64,000 nucleotides of DNA from Beaufortia kweichowensis (Eukaryota; Chordata; Actinopteri; Cypriniformes; Gastromyzontidae): assembly GCA_019155185.1 (NCBI GenBank), contig CM032797.1:7302881-7366880 (forward strand), given 5' to 3'. The translations under genes and the position numbers were made by a program. How positions within the stretch are numbered: the stretch's first letter is position 1; every line of letters starts with the position of its first letter. This document shows, in pieces, positions 12,291 to 30,061 of this stretch. The notes below the pieces were generated by a model that saw only the letters and a program-made list of their open reading frames with translations, was not told the origin of the DNA and made no database searches.

Positions 12291-14462
12291 ATGTCCACTG
12301 TAATTCCTCGTATCGAACAGCTGTCATCGAGAGTGGTGCGTGTTCTGGGCTGTAACCCCGGACCCATGACACTGCAGGGCACCAACACATACCTGGTCGG
12401 GACTGGCAGAAGGTACAGCACTCTAAACACAAACCCATGCTGTCAACTATTAACCGGAGCTAAATGTAATTGTTTTTAACAGCATGCCGGAGGAAAAAAC
12501 TCCATGCACATCTTATATTTTTGATCGAAATTGTTTATACGTGAATATGTTTGTATTAGGCGAGTGCTAATCGATGCTGGGGAGCGCGCGATACCCGAGT
12601 ATATTAGCAATCTGCGCGCGGCTCTGAAGCAGCACGAGGCGTCTATACAGCACATCCTGATCACACACTGGCACCACGACCACACCGGAGGAGTACAGGA
12701 CATACTCACACACCTTCACACAGGTGAGTAATGGGTCTCTGTGTCTTATCAGATACAGATCTGAGAGTCTTAGTTTGGATAAGTCTTTGCCTACATTGTG
12801 GCACCCCAGTTAATGCCCCCATGAAGAGAATTACTAATAAACATAATGCAGAAAGGTTTATGTAAGGGTTAGGATTAGGGGTCAGGTTAGTGAATAAAAA
12901 ATAATGAACAATGTAAATGAAGAAAAGTGATAGAAAAGCAAAAGTATTTGTGTTACACAGATGCGGAGGTGAGGGTCAGTAAGCTCCCCCGGTCTCCTCC
13001 ACAGGAAGAAGGCATCGGTGATGAAAAGAGGAAATATTCATATCTCAGTGATGGTGAAGTGATAAAAACAGAAGGGGCAACACTACGGTAAACACACACA
13101 CATTTATTCTGTACATAACAGTGTTCCTGTTTACATGCTCAAATTAGTAAAATAGAATAGAAATAGACAAATAATAATATAATATTAAGTGTTTATGCAG
13201 TGCGAAGATTTGTTTCCAAGTATTCTTAATCCAACAAACAAATTTAGAATCAGAAATTTAGAATTCGAATAAAAATGTGACCTTTTTTTAATTAAAGTGT
13301 ATATTTAAAAATGGGAGAAAAAAATCCATATATCTGCGTGTAGGGTGTTATTTACTCCCGGTCACACAGATGATCACATGGCATTATTGCTGGAGGAAGA
13401 GCAAGCTGTGTTTTCAGGTGACTGTATTCTGGGAGAGGGCACAGCTGTGTTTGAAGATCTCCATGATTACATGAAGTCACTGCAGAAGCTGCTCAACATG
13501 AAGGCTGACCTCATATATCCAGGTAAGTGTTTAAGCTGATGCTGTTATCTTTAATAAGATTATTTGGATTTCTTTATCAAAAATGCACTTTGTCAGGTCA
13601 TGGGCCAGTTGTGCAGGATGCCGGGTCTAAGATCAGCGAGTACATAACTCACCGGAATGCAAGAGAACAGCAGATCCTAAAGATTTTACAGAATAACAGT
13701 GGAACTGCGTTTACATCCAGTCAACTAGTTAAAGTGGTGTACAAGGTATATTTTTTTACTGTTCAGAGTTCAGTTCACTTCCTTGTACAAAAGGCCAGAT
13801 TTCCTTTTGAAATAAAGGATCAATTTTAAAAACATGCAAAGTAGTATTTTACTTGTGACTTTGGACCCCACTGTAAATGAAGTTGATTTTACATTGTTTA
13901 GCGCAAACAATTCTCTGGAATCTATCCTACAAACAGATCTGTTTGTTAGATGTTTATAGTACAAAGCCCTTGTCAGTCTTAACCGTAAGTTCATATTATT
14001 TTGGTTGTGCGCACAATCTGGGGTGTCAGAGGTTTATACAGATAAAGATCAATAGTGGCACAAGATATAAGGAAGTAGAATTGGTTTGCCATTTTGTATT
14101 GACTCGTGAGAGCTTATTACATTATTTTTGTTGGATTTAGGTTGGATTTCTGACTCAGTTTGGTGATTTTTATTTATTTTTTATTCACTGTGATTGTTTG
14201 AATATTAGGAGACCCCAGAGCACCTGCACAGAGCAGCAGAGGTTAACTTGCTGCACCATTTAAAGAAACTGCACAAGGAAGGAAAGATCTGCCTGGGTAT
14301 GTGTGTGCAATGTACATGTCTTTATGCGCACATGTGACAGTGCATGTAAGCTATTGTGGTTTTCTTTAAAACAAACCACATTTGTGAGCATGTATTTACT
14401 CTGTGTTTTATTTTCCTGCAGCTGAAGGCTCAAAAGAAAAGATGTGGAAAAGCAATTTGTGA
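12291..14462 (+). CDS. lactb2: Endoribonuclease LACTB2 (metallo-beta-lactamase fold), complete
   Basis: Seven exons join in frame: 12291-12412, 12560-12723, 12961-13087, 13344-13522, 13597-13745, 14209-14296, 14422-14462, giving 289 residues, close to human LACTB2 (288). It is a mitochondrial single-strand RNA endonuclease of the metallo-beta-lactamase superfamily. The zinc motif THWHHDHTGG (HxHxDH) is in exon 2, the next ligand is in FTPGHTDDH (exon 4), followed by FSGDCILGEG and PGHGPVV (exon 5). The C-terminal winged-helix-like part ends KEKMWKSNL. The start MSTVIPRIEQLSSRVVRVLG matches the family N terminus. It lies between ptprn2 and slco5a1, all on the same strand. Confidence 0.97.
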
Positions 14463-14484
14463 TTTTGCAGATTTATCCTCATCT

Positions 14485-14490
14485 AATAAA
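14485..14490 (+). terminator. lactb2 polyadenylation signal AATAAA
   Basis: AATAAA lies 23 bases after the lactb2 stop codon; further AATAAA copies occur near 14980-14990. Short 3' UTRs of this kind are usual in compact genes. Confidence 0.55.
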
Positions 14491-15189
14491 AACTGCCCAG
14501 TGGACTAAAGATTGTATGAGATTTTTGTGCCTATTTCATTTTTAAAAAACATTTGTTAAATCTATTCTTCTCCTTTACCCCTAGACAACTGTACAGCAAC
14601 ACACATTTAAAAACAGAGAAGACTACATTTTTTTACCACAAAGATAAAAATTAATAGAAAAGCATAATTCATTTGAACACGTGTTGATTTGCTTTTTGAC
14701 ATATTGCCACAATATGGAGTAAGTTGTCATAATTGTTATAGCTGTCATAATACTGTTGTGACAGTTTCTCTATGTCGTCTTCCCTGTTAATGTTTGTCCA
14801 CCGATATTGTTGATATTTTGAAGTAATCCTATGCCTAAATGTGCACAGTCTTTAAATTGTGGCTATAACCCTGGCTTTCAGAAAGTTTAAATCACTTAAA
14901 CATCTCATAAATTAATTATGTCCAGCTAGGTCACTGTTGATCTAAATGTGAAAATGCATTTGATAAATGTACAATTGATTAAATAAATAAAAATTATGTT
15001 TTGAGAAATGTTGCCTGATTTCTTTTAATATTCACCAGCAAAGTGACAAATGCTTTGTCTTAACACATTTTTTACGAATTTTGTGAGAAAACCCGCATTT
15101 GCACTTATAGCACATATACAAGTTAAAATCCAATTGTCAAGTCTAGTTCATTTTAACAAAACAACGTGAACCGGAAGTGTATATTTCTA
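14491..15189. other. Intergenic, AT-rich
   Basis: Between the first lactb2 polyadenylation signal and the GC-rich 5' region of slco5a1. No open frame, repeat or RNA gene was recognised. Confidence 0.5.
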
Positions 15190-15885
15190 TTTACTGACTC
15201 CTGCGGCGGTGCGGACCGAATGCGCTTTGAGTCAATACCGCTAATCGTGAGCACGGATCGTGTTGTTCCCCGCTGTCCAAGGACAAGGATATTTTGATCA
15301 TCTTGTGGGGATCTAACCCGATGGTGAAGCTGCGAAGAACCGGGGGATTAACGACTACTGTTTAACAAGGCATATGGAAATAATCGGTGTTATTATTCTA
15401 GCAAAGACAACGGGGCAGAATGCTTGTGTGTGACGCGGCCGAACGCGCGCGCCGTGCCGCTGCAGTATACGCGCAGAGGCGCGTGAACGCTCGGCGGCAC
15501 ATCGACCGTCGATTCAGTGTGTTGTTTTGGTAATAATGTATCGAATCGAAATAGTAATGGTGCTGTAATTACAAAACGTCTTTTTTTGGTGTGCTAAAGC
15601 ATATCTAATTATTAGTATATATTAATGTGTTTGGTTTTGATGACGTCTTTATCGCTATAACGGGACAGCCGGTGGTTTAGCAGGACCACTGGTGGTTTAG
15701 TGTTACCGCTATCTGAGTGTTTTGGTAATACATAGCACAGTTTTAGGACACAGAACGGAAGCGTTTTTTTCAGTGACATAGATAAGCAGCTGGCTGATCT
15801 GAAAGTGTGCTATGTTCGTATATCAGTCTGCGTGTGTGTGCTAAACACGCTACAATAAACGCCGAATCTTACGCCGCCCGTCAGG
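15190..15885 (+). promoter_or_regulatory. CpG-rich promoter and 5' UTR region of slco5a1
   Basis: Base composition changes sharply here: many CpG steps (for example ACGCGGCCGAACGCGCGCGC at 15433-15452) in otherwise AT-rich DNA, running into the first coding exon. A short direct repeat GGTGGTTTAG occurs at 15671 and 15691. The transcription start cannot be placed from sequence alone. Confidence 0.55.
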
Positions 15886-20371
<4,486 letters not shown>

Positions 20372-22118
20372 GAGAAGTGAAATCACAAACACAGTCAGAT
20401 ACACACACACAATTACACTCATATACATGCATGTAAACTCATACGTCATACAATTATGAAGACACACCACATTGCTTATAGCCATTGCTGGTGCCTTTTT
20501 TTAAACGCACACACACTTTAGGCAGATATCAACGCAGTAAATTTGTAAAGCACTGATTAGTAATACAACTTTTTTGACAGAATACCTCAGCAGGACGAAT
20601 ATCTCTCATCATCATCGTCATCATATCTCTTTGTCCTGTAGCTATCGTGTTGGATGGGCACACACTCATCTGCTCCGCTGTACAGCAGATGGATATAGCT
20701 ACTTGCTAATCTCATTAATTCTTATGTTCATTTTTGAAAACAGTGAAAGAGAAAGAGACTGCACACTTTACTATGCAAACTATTCCTATCTAGTAGATAT
20801 TAGCTCCTCCCACCCATAACCAAATCCGCCCAACCATATTATCTTTATCCAAAACTGCAAATTTCTCCCACAAAACTAAACTGTAAACTCCTTTCACAAC
20901 ACTATCTTCACCAAGCATATATTATCTTTCCCAAACTGTAAATTCATCTCATATAACTAACTAATCATATCATATTAGCCCTCCCACAGCACAGACTCCA
21001 AAACAAACATATTAGCATAGTAGTTAGAAACTCTCTTTCTGAGGGGGATGAGAGATCAAACGTTATTATACCACCTTTATGCTCTTTTCCTTATTTTTCT
21101 TAATTTATTTTTCAACTGTTTTCATTTGTGTGGTGCATTAGACTTTTAGTCTGACATTTACTCTGACAATAAGTATTGTTTGCATCATCCAAACATGCAT
21201 CAGTTATGATAAGCTTCTTTGTGTCCAAAATGTCGTACCCTTTTTGCATCATATCAGTATTCATGATGTCTTGAATGCAGTGGTCAGCAGTCATCTGTGT
21301 AAATGTCATGTTTACAAAAGCCATGCATCACATATAAATATCATCTCATCACGTTTCATTCAGTGTATTCCTAAAAACACACTTTCAAACTCAGACCTAT
21401 CTGCTGTTCTGCTGAATCAAGTGTTAGTGGTGTTTATAATAACAGGGTTTTTACAAAACATGTGATAACAGTCTGGACCAGCTTGAAACAGAAATCAGCT
21501 TGTGAAGCTGACCATGACAGGACTTTAAAAGAAAGCAGAAATTACACAACTACTGATGAAATGTTTTTTCCTAGCCCTTTCTTTGTTATTGTGCTCTGTG
21601 AACAGATGATGCATTAATGCAATTATTTATTTGAAGGATGTTGATTATGTATAATTATTTACTAACTGTTTTTGGTTAAGTGTACATATATAAATAAATG
21701 ATTTGTGTCAATAAAAATGTTTAAATATAATAGGTTGTTTTGTGTGGTATGTTGATATATCTTTTTAGTCTTTTAAAACCCAGTGCACTTTTGAAGATTT
21801 TTTTGCTTGAAAAAGTTTTTTAGTAGATACCACTTCTTGCTAACAAATTCAGGTTTTCATTACATTACACCATTATGCAAATATACAATTATTTATAGTA
21901 TCATTAAAGCATGTTAACACTATTACAATTATGACATGAAAATGAAAACAATGTTTTTTGTTGTGAGATCTCCACATCACCCTGAATAAATGCAATAATA
22001 TTTAACTGTTCAAATTTTGCAGCCACTGTATAATTTACATTAACTTTACAGAGCTCCTCACATTATTACATTAATAGTGTTTGACACTGACAAACATTAT
22101 TTATTTTAATCTGAGTGT
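20372..22118. other. slco5a1 3' UTR and intergenic DNA
   Basis: Follows the slco5a1 stop. It contains AC-rich stretches near 20400 and AT-rich DNA; the likely polyadenylation signal is AATAAA at 21710-21715. No other gene was recognised. Confidence 0.5.
21710..21715 (+). terminator. slco5a1 polyadenylation signal AATAAA
   Basis: AATAAA follows an AAATAAAT cluster (21692-21699), 1.34 kb after the stop, and is followed by T-rich DNA. It is the best candidate for the long 3' UTR. Confidence 0.45.
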
Positions 22119-22119
22119 C

Positions 22120-22489
22120 CAGGGTTGCCAGATCTGAGAAACAAAACCAGCTCAATGCTTATCAAAACTAACCCAATGACCAAACGTCTAAAATAGATAT
22201 TTCACAGTAATTGGTATGCATTACACATCATTTTTAGTAATTTATACTTATATTAATTTAATATATTAATTTATAATATATACTTATTTATAGTATTTTA
22301 TTTAATAAAATAATTTTTATATTTTCTAAAAAATTATAGTAGTAATCATAAACACACTTTGTTTTCATAAAAAACTTACCTTAAAAATGACAGCTGATCA
22401 ACAAAGTTTATCCACCTTTATCCTGCAAATAAAAAAAATGTTCAAAAGTGACACAATTCCACGAGAAAACCGTTCATCTGGCAACCCTG
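22120..22489. mobile_element. Short inverted-repeat element (MITE), about 370 bp
   Basis: CAGGGTTGCCAGAT at the left end is inverted as ATCTGGCAACCCTG at the right end. GTC borders both ends (22117-22119 and 22490-22492), a possible 3-bp target duplication. The inside is AT-rich and non-coding. It lies 150 bp before the gtpbp4 start codon, so it abuts the promoter. Confidence 0.75.
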
Positions 22490-22499
22490 GTCAGATCGA

Positions 22500-22640
22500 T
22501 CAGTCATTGCCCCGCCCTCCGGTAGGCGGCGCTGTGGTCGCGTCAGTGCGTTACCCAATGCGTTTCTCATCGTAACACGCGTCCGCTGCGTGTTCCGGTC
22601 CTTCCGCGTGCTCTGTAGAGGAGTAGCGTGTGCCATAATC
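22500..22640 (+). promoter_or_regulatory. gtpbp4 promoter and 5' UTR
   Basis: A GC-rich stretch lies between the inverted-repeat element and the gtpbp4 ATG. It contains an inverted CCAAT box (CCAATGCG at 22555) and CpG-rich DNA, and has no TATA box. This suits a housekeeping ribosome-assembly gene. The start site is not defined. Confidence 0.4.
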
Positions 22641-25600
22641 ATGGCTCTCTACAACTTTAAAAAGATTATGGTGGTTCCCACCGCAAAGGTAGGAAAATTA
22701 CCCTCCGTTTTGATAGACGTGTGTGTGATTTAATGTTTTAGATGATGTCGCGTGAGATTTCCAAGATAACAGACACTGACAGTATGTGGCTCATGCAACA
22801 AACATGTGCGTTCGGTGTTGAGGTTTTAAATGTTTTATTTCTCATTAATATCTCGTTACATTAATATTCTCGGTAACATTTTGCCATAGTCCTGCTAAAA
22901 AACTACAGAAACTATCACGTAAATTCAAATAGATTTAATTATTGTAATGGTAATTGTATTGGTTCTAATGGAAACTATAATTGACTCTGTGGGTCTCTAC
23001 TGGTAATGTGTTGGGTTCTGTTGGAGGGATGTTATCTGGTAGATGGGAACCAATTAAACACAAGTACTACTGGAAAAAGACCCAAACCACACTACATAAA
23101 GGAATTCTGTAATGTTTTTAAAAGGAAACTGCTTATGGTTTGTAATGTAAACTTTAAGGATTTGTGTTCTTCTTTGTTATTATTGATAAGAGTTTTGGTT
23201 AATAAGGTGCCCATAACATCTATAAACACTTGAGATGATCATGGGTTTGAGTTTACGTATGCTTGTCACAGCTTTGTTGATTGTCCTTCAACCCCAAACT
23301 TGTGGCCATAAACATGATTCATAATGCTGAACTTTTATCTGTTTTTTGTTCCCTTTATGCAGGACTTCATAGATGTGACTTTATCCAAAACTCAACGAAA
23401 AACTCCCACTGTCATACACAAACATTATCAAATCCACAGAATAAGACATTTCTATATGCGTAAAGTCAAATTTACCCAGCAGAACTACCATGACCGGCTG
23501 TCTCAGATCCTCACAGACTTCCCCAAACTGGACGTAAGTCTCACACACACTCGGGACAAACATGTTTCAACCTGTTAACTGTCACCATTCCACAGGTCAC
23601 TTTAAAAATATTTTCACTATTTATTGTAATATTTCATAGGTAAATCAAGTCCTAACAAACTATATATTGATAGGAAGGATAAATACTTGACAAATTTTTT
23701 ATAAAAATACAATTTAATTTAAATAATTTTTGTAATTTAATTTAAATAAAAAACATCTTGGATGTGTGAATGATCTTGGATAGTTATTTTAATGTGTGCT
23801 GACCCAATATGTGCAGTGACAGTTATTAGGTTAAGCTTTATAATTATAACTTTTTTAATAGATATTAATAATATATTATATTTATATATATAAATACATT
23901 TTATTCTTTCCTTCACAGGACATTCATCCCTTCTATGCTGATCTGATGAATGTGTTGTATGATAAAGATCATTATAAACTGGCTTTGGGTCAGATCAACA
24001 TCGCCAAAAACCTCATTGACAAGTGAGTGTGTCTCTTTTTTTGGGGGACTTTCATTCTGTATATAATAAATAACATCATTTTTATCCTTCTCATTTATGT
24101 TTATTATTTACTTGAGCAGTAGTATTGACTAAATAATCTTTCTTTTCTAAGAAAGACCTAATGATGTTCGCCTATACCTTGTATCTTATGTATCAGTGTG
24201 TACATGGGATTCGGTTCAAATAGTTCTGTATGTCTCTGTTTGTAGTGTTGCTAAAGATTATGTGCGGCTGATGAAATACGGAGACTCGCTGTATCGATGC
24301 AAACAGCTGAAACGGGCGGCACTGGGTCGCATGTGCACCATCTTAAAGAGACAGAAACAGAGCCTGGAGTATTTGGAACAAGGTGCGTACGCTTAAACAC
24401 ATTGGCCCCATTCAGCCAGTTGTTCAGAGATATACAGTTAATAAACATGTAAATGTAAATAAATGTTTGTTTTTTCGCAGTACGGCAGCACTTGTCCCGT
24501 TTACCCACTATTGACCCTAACACCAGAACCCTGCTGCTGTGTGGATACCCCAACGTCGGCAAGTCCAGCTTTATCAACAAGGTTAGTGTGTGTGTGCGGG
24601 TTTATGACACATCGTTTACATGTGCAGGATTTAAGTGTTAATGGTCTGTGTGCAGGTAACCCGTGCTGATGTGGAGGTCCAGCCATATGCCTTCACCACC
24701 AAATCTTTGTTTGTGGGCCACATGGATTACAAATACCTACGATGGCAGGTGAGTCTAAATCCATTCCTGGTTTAAAGAAATAATTAACTAATATAAGACT
24801 TTTTAACATTGTATTATGATGTTTGTAAACTTTTAAAAATGCAATTGTGCTGACCCATCTGTGCATGTGTAGGTTGTTGATACTCCTGGAATTCTGGATC
24901 ATCCTTTGGAAGAAAGGAATACTATAGAAATGCAAGCCATCACAGCTCTGGCTCATCTGCGTGCCGCTGTGCTTTACGTCATGGATGTTTCTGAGCAGTG
25001 TGGACACACACTTGCCCAACAGTTAGAGCTGTTTAACAATATACGACCTCTGTTTGCCAACAAGGTACACACAATTAATGCATGTAAACAATACAGAGTC
25101 CTTGTTAGGTGAGAGTTGGCATTGATGATTGTTTGCATGTGATGCAGCCGCTGATCGTGATGGCTAATAAATGTGACGTGAAGAAGATCAGCGAACTCCC
25201 TGAAGAGAATCAGGTGATGTTGTGTTCTACATGTCTTCAAACTAATTTTAAGGACTGTAAAATGTAAAGCTTGATGAGAGAAATCATATGAGAATTTTAA
25301 AACCGGTGGTGACATCTGGAATGGCACTAACTTGTGTGTGTGTGTGTGTGTGTGTGTGTTATAGAAAATCTTTGCCGATCTCATTGCTGAAGGGGTCACA
25401 GTTATTGAGACGAGCTCTTTGACGGAAGAGGGTGTGATGCTGGTGAAGACTGAGGTAAGACAATCACCTACATTTTCTAGAGACTATACTTGCTAAAATC
25501 GGTTTTGTTCACCAGCTGTAAGAATAACAGCGTACAGCATCACAGAAGTCCTAAAAATACAAGGTGTGTGTTTATTGACAGGCATGCGATCGGCTGTTGG

Positions 25601-27137
25601 CACACCGTGTAGACACTAAGATGAAGGGCAAGAAGGTCCATGATGTTTTGAACAGACTCCACCTGGCAGTGCCTGCCAAGAGAGATGAGAAGGTATAATA
25701 ACCTACTAGGAGATCATGTAGATCTGTTTGCACTAAAACTTTTCATAAATGGCAGGTGTTCACAAATCATTGATTTGTGTTGCAGAAAAGGCCTCCATTT
25801 ATTCCAGAGGGAGCACTGCTCCGCAAAAAGGCGATGGAGACTGATGCTCCCAAACGCAAACTGGAGAGAGACCTAGAAGTTGAGCTGGGAGAGGATTACA
25901 CATTGGACCTACAGAGTACGAGACACGCATGAACACATTTGTATGTATGCAAATATGCACGTTTCATGTCTAAAATTATGTCTGTGTGTGCTTAGAATAC
26001 TGGAATTTGATGAATCCAGATGAAAAGCAGGATAGGATTCCTGAGGTTTGGGAAGGACACAATATTGCTGACTATATTGATCCAGAGATCATGAAGGTGA
26101 GTAAGGCATCACAACATTTTCATATTACATATGTTGTCAGATTTTATTTCCTGTATAATTTTTCCATCTTGTTTTTTAGAGGCTGGAAGACTTGGAACGG
26201 GAAGAGGAACTGCGTGAGAAGGCCGGGGAGTATGACTCGGATGAAGAGAGTGATGATGAGGAGATGAAGGAGATTCGACAGCTGGCCAGTCAGATTCGAG
26301 AGAAGCGGAAACTGAAGGTTCTTGAGTCTAAAGAGAAAGACACACAAGGACCCAGAATGCCCCGTACAGCCAAGAAGGTCTGCTTTGCTGTTTCTGTGTG
26401 TTAGAATTATCTGAAAAATAGACTTATTGTTTCTATAACCGTTTTTTATAACTCAACTGGTTAAACAAAAGTCTTTGATTTGATTGGGGTTTGTGGATGC
26501 AGGTGGAAAGAGCAACTCTGGAGAAAGAGATGTCTGATCTGGGTTTGGACATGAACGATAAAGATGATGTAAGTACAATATCTTACCTTTTATGCACTTT
26601 CATTACACTGTAATTGTTTTGATATCACGCTTGATTTTTAAAAAAAATGTCATATTGATACAGTTTCTATGTACATTAAGCATGCTTGTGTTAATTTTGT
26701 GTGCCTGTAGAGTCACTATGCTCGGAGGTCTCGCTCTCTGGTGCGAAAAAGAAAGAGGGAAGTTTCAGCTCCACCGACATCACGCACCCGCAGTCAGAGT
26801 GCATCAAGACCTCCAAGAGACCAATCAGGAGTCAGAGATGCCAAGGTACTGCCCACAATTATATATGTCTCTTCTTTGATGTGTAAAATGAAAATGTAGA
26901 ATGTATAAATGTAGTTAAATGGCATATTTGAGCAAGAACTTTTTCTCAAGAACCTGTTTATAAGACTGTCTCGTTTTTCTCCAGATGATGAAGAAGGTGA
27001 AAACCATGATGAAGAGCTCACAGAAGGATATGAACAGGCAGGGCAGGAAGGGTGAATCTGACCGACATGTGTTTGACCTCAAGCCTAAACATCTCTTTTC
27101 TGGAAAGAGGAAATCTGGTTCGACAAGTCGCAGATAA
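22641..27137 (+). CDS. gtpbp4: GTP-binding protein 4 / Nog1, 60S ribosome assembly GTPase, complete
   Basis: Sixteen exons join in frame: 22641-22688, 23363-23533, 23919-24022, 24246-24382, 24481-24581, 24656-24748, 24873-25064, 25148-25213, 25365-25454, 25582-25692, 25786-25915, 25996-26096, 26180-26377, 26503-26568, 26711-26845, 26985-27137. Nog1 is a nucleolar GTPase needed for pre-60S maturation. The N-terminal helical domain starts MALYNFKKIMVVPTAKDF. GTPase motifs are G1 GYPNVGKSSF, switch II VDTPGILDHP, G4 MANKCD and G5 ETSSLTEEG. The C-terminal part is acidic then basic (YDSDEESDDEEMKE, RRSRSLVRKRKRE) and ends KPKHLFSGKRKSGSTSRR, as in vertebrate GTPBP4. A TG microsatellite sits directly before exon 25365. 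Confidence 0.98.
22945..23150. repeat. Dispersed repeat family R1, copy 2
   Basis: In gtpbp4 intron 1. Shares GGTAATGTGTTGGGTTCTGT, GGGATGTTATCTGGT and AAACCACACTACATAAAGGA with the copies at 16325-16525 and 32256-32510, in the same orientation. Confidence 0.7.
25332..25359. repeat. (TG)n microsatellite at a gtpbp4 splice acceptor
   Basis: About 13 GT units are followed by TTATAG and exon 25365. It forms the upstream part of the acceptor region, so length changes could affect splicing. Confidence 0.9.
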
Positions 27138-27945
27138 ATACATCTTTCCTCACTCATTATATCTGTCTGATTTACTTACACCTGACCATATGCCTTTATT
27201 AATAAATATTTGTTATAGTCTGTATTTTAGTTATTCTTTCTGATACAGATGGTTTTGGCTGTAAAAATGAAAGAATGATTAGTTATTGATGTATGTAACC
27301 ATCCCAAGTCTGAAATATCATGCGGAATTAGCTGTGGAGAATGCCATGTGCAAGATCATGATTTTGAGTACAGATTTATGAAAAGTACAATTGCTTTGCT
27401 AATGTATGCAGTGGGAGTAAAATAAACCATCTAAAAGTCTTAAGTTTATGTGTGAGATTTACTATTTTTAATGTGAATGTTGTTAAGAATCTTCTGTTGT
27501 CTTAAATAGAGGATGGTTGTCATTATTTATTTAATGCTTTTGAAATATTAGTGTGTGTACAAACAATTCCACCAGCGTGGAATGAAAAACTGATTTGGTA
27601 ATAACACAAATGTTATTTTAAAATGAGTTTTTTTTTTAAATATCTAGATTACTAAGTGTTCAAGTATTTGTTCAATTCTGCAGCAAAGAACAATTATTAC
27701 AGGGGCTCGCAGTCTATAACACCGGGACTTTTATTTTGGCACAACTTCTAAGCGAAACCCCCCGGAAACGACATCAGATCCAGTATAGCAACATCAAAAC
27801 GTTTCATACCATTTCATACTTCAAATCGAAGCTTTACAGAAAAACATCTCCTTACGACAAACTAAAATACCTGTCACCGCTATCCAAATTCAACCTGAAA
27901 CACACATAGTTGCCCGCGGACCCGCAAACAGCCCGAGCGGAGAGG
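27138..27945. other. gtpbp4 3' UTR, intergenic DNA and zinc-finger promoter
   Basis: The gtpbp4 polyadenylation signal AATAAA is at 27421-27426. From about 27700 the composition becomes more GC-rich toward the zinc-finger start. A TTG-started open frame (27910) precedes the real ATG and is taken as 5' UTR. Confidence 0.5.
27421..27426 (+). terminator. gtpbp4 polyadenylation signal AATAAA
   Basis: AATAAA lies 284 bases after the stop codon, followed by a GT-rich stretch (GTTTATGTGTGAG) typical of a downstream element. Confidence 0.6.
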
Positions 27946-30061
27946 ATGGCGAATTACCGGGCGTTTCACACCCAGCTCGCGACCATCATGGAGACCCTGA
28001 CGCGCGCGGCGGTGGCCGAGATCTGCGAGCTCGTGGACGACGGTTACGCTGTGTTACACATCGAGATCTCACGCCACCAAAAGGAGAACGAGGAGCTCCG
28101 ACGGAAACTGCAGCTTATAGAGTCCATCGTTGCGGTGCGGGGGTTCGGCGAAGACAAGGGGTCAGCGCGAGACGCTCGGTGTGACAACAATATCCGTGAG
28201 GCGCCACTGAGCATAAGAGCGTCCGGAGGAGGAGAATCCACGAGCCGGGGGACCACAGCGGAGGTGAGATCATGTTTTAAGATGACTGTGTAGTAATACA
28301 TTGATATGCGTTACATGTGAAATCTCGTGCTTGTTTTGTTTTTCTTTTAGTCATGTGATTCTCACGAGGAAGGAGATCTGATTCAGATGCAGATTAAACA
28401 GGAAGGTCCTGAGCTGACACTCCTGGGAGGTAAGACATTTGGGAGAATTGAGACATTTATTTTTACCATTACACCATACTGATAGCTTAGATGTCAATAT
28501 TTGGTGATTTAAATACCCATGTGAGGTCTCTGTTAAAGTTTTAAAGCATTTTTTATGTTTAATTCAGAATTGTCACATCCATAACAGTCCATATTCCTCA
28601 TAAATGGGCACTTGAAAGTTAAAATAAAATAACTGTTTCATGTTTTTTGAAGAGTTATCTCTTATCCATTTGTTGGGTATTATTGCTTCTGGTTTGTGCA
28701 TTTTAATTTAAAGAAATCCTACAAAATATGCTGCCTCTCAAAACATCCATAACGCATATATATTTCCTTTTTGTTAAAAAAATCTGATATTTCAAGGTTT
28801 GACTGAAAATGTCACATCCATAACACACATATATTTCTATTTTGTTTAAAAAAAATTGTGATATTTTACATTTTGACCACAAATGTCACATCCATAACGC
28901 TGGATTTGCCCAAATGTATTTTTGTTTATTTTGCTTTTGTTTTATTTATCCAAAATATAATTTTTTCTGTAGTACCTTTTGTCAATGTGCATTGTTACAA
29001 AGCAACTCTACACAACACATTTTACTCTTAAAAAAAATTTAAAAAAATGTAATTAACTGTTTAAATTTGTTTGCAATATATTACCATGTTTGATAGTGAC
29101 ATGAAAAGTTGCTGCATAGTAGAAATGACCTGTTGATCTTTTCACTCCTAAGTTTTAATAAAAATGTGACGTTTTATACATATTGTGTGTTTGTTCCTCA
29201 ACAGATGAAGACGATGATGATGATGATGATGGGGATAGTGTCTCTGCTGTAACTCACAACTCTCCTAAACCAGAAGTGGCTGATATCCAAGGGCAGGAAT
29301 CTAACGTGTTTACACACTCCCCTGTGCATGACCCACACTGTCACACACTTCCACAATCCCCCGAACATGACGCACATTCTAATACACTAACACTTGCAGA
29401 CACACACTCTGGTGCAGATGAGTCCCAACATTCCAGTATAGATTTGACAGTTTCCGATGATGCTTCTTTTTCCCTCTCGCAAAGCATGTCAGAAACACGT
29501 GCAAGCCATCTTCATCGAATGTTTCGGGAAGATTTGTCTGTGAAAGCAGACCCAGACTCGGACTGGGTTGCTTATTCCGTCCGTAACACACTTGCACACT
29601 CGCAGACCTCTTCAGAGGGGGTCGGTGGGTCAGACAATCTTGTATCCCAAAATTCTCCTTTGTTTGCTGCACATCAGTTGGTTGCTCTGGGTAATGTCCC
29701 AGGGTTGGGTCTCTACGGACGGCTGGGCAATTTGCGAGGAAATGGAGCCGGCAAGAGACACTTCATCTGCTCTATTTGTGGAAAGTGTTTCACCACGTCG
29801 CAGAGTTTGGACACACACTTGCGCATTCACACTGGAGAACGGCCGTACCGCTGCGAGCAGTGTGGGAAACGTTTTACTCAGTCTGGCCATCTCACTGCTC
29901 ACAAGACTGTCCACACTGGAGAGAGACCGTACGAGTGCTCTCTCTGCGGGAAACGATTCGCAGGAAAGCAGTACCTCCGTATACACACCAAAAAGCATCA
30001 TCCTGACTTACACATGCTTTCGCATATATCAACACACACAAAGCAAGAAACATTGCCCTAA
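27946..30061 (+). CDS. C2H2 zinc-finger protein, three fingers, teleost N-terminal domain
   Basis: Three exons join in frame: 27946-28263, 28351-28429, 29205-30061, giving 417 residues. The first in-frame ATG is 27946. The N terminus (MANYRAFHTQLATIMETL, then a predicted coiled coil HQKENEELRRKLQLIES) is the arrangement seen in many fish zinc-finger genes. Exon 2 carries a possible sumoylation-type motif (IKQEG). Exon 3 opens with a run of Asp from GAT repeats, then a long low-complexity Ser/His region, then three tandem C2H2 fingers joined by TGERPY linkers (starting HFICSICGKCF, YRCEQCGKRF, YECSLCGKRF). Probably a DNA-binding transcription regulator. The targets and the exact mammalian counterpart are unknown. 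Confidence 0.9.

Noticed and set aside
27910..27945. Upstream start for the zinc-finger protein
   Set aside because: The frame begins with TTG; the first ATG is 27946 and it matches the fish zinc-finger N terminus.
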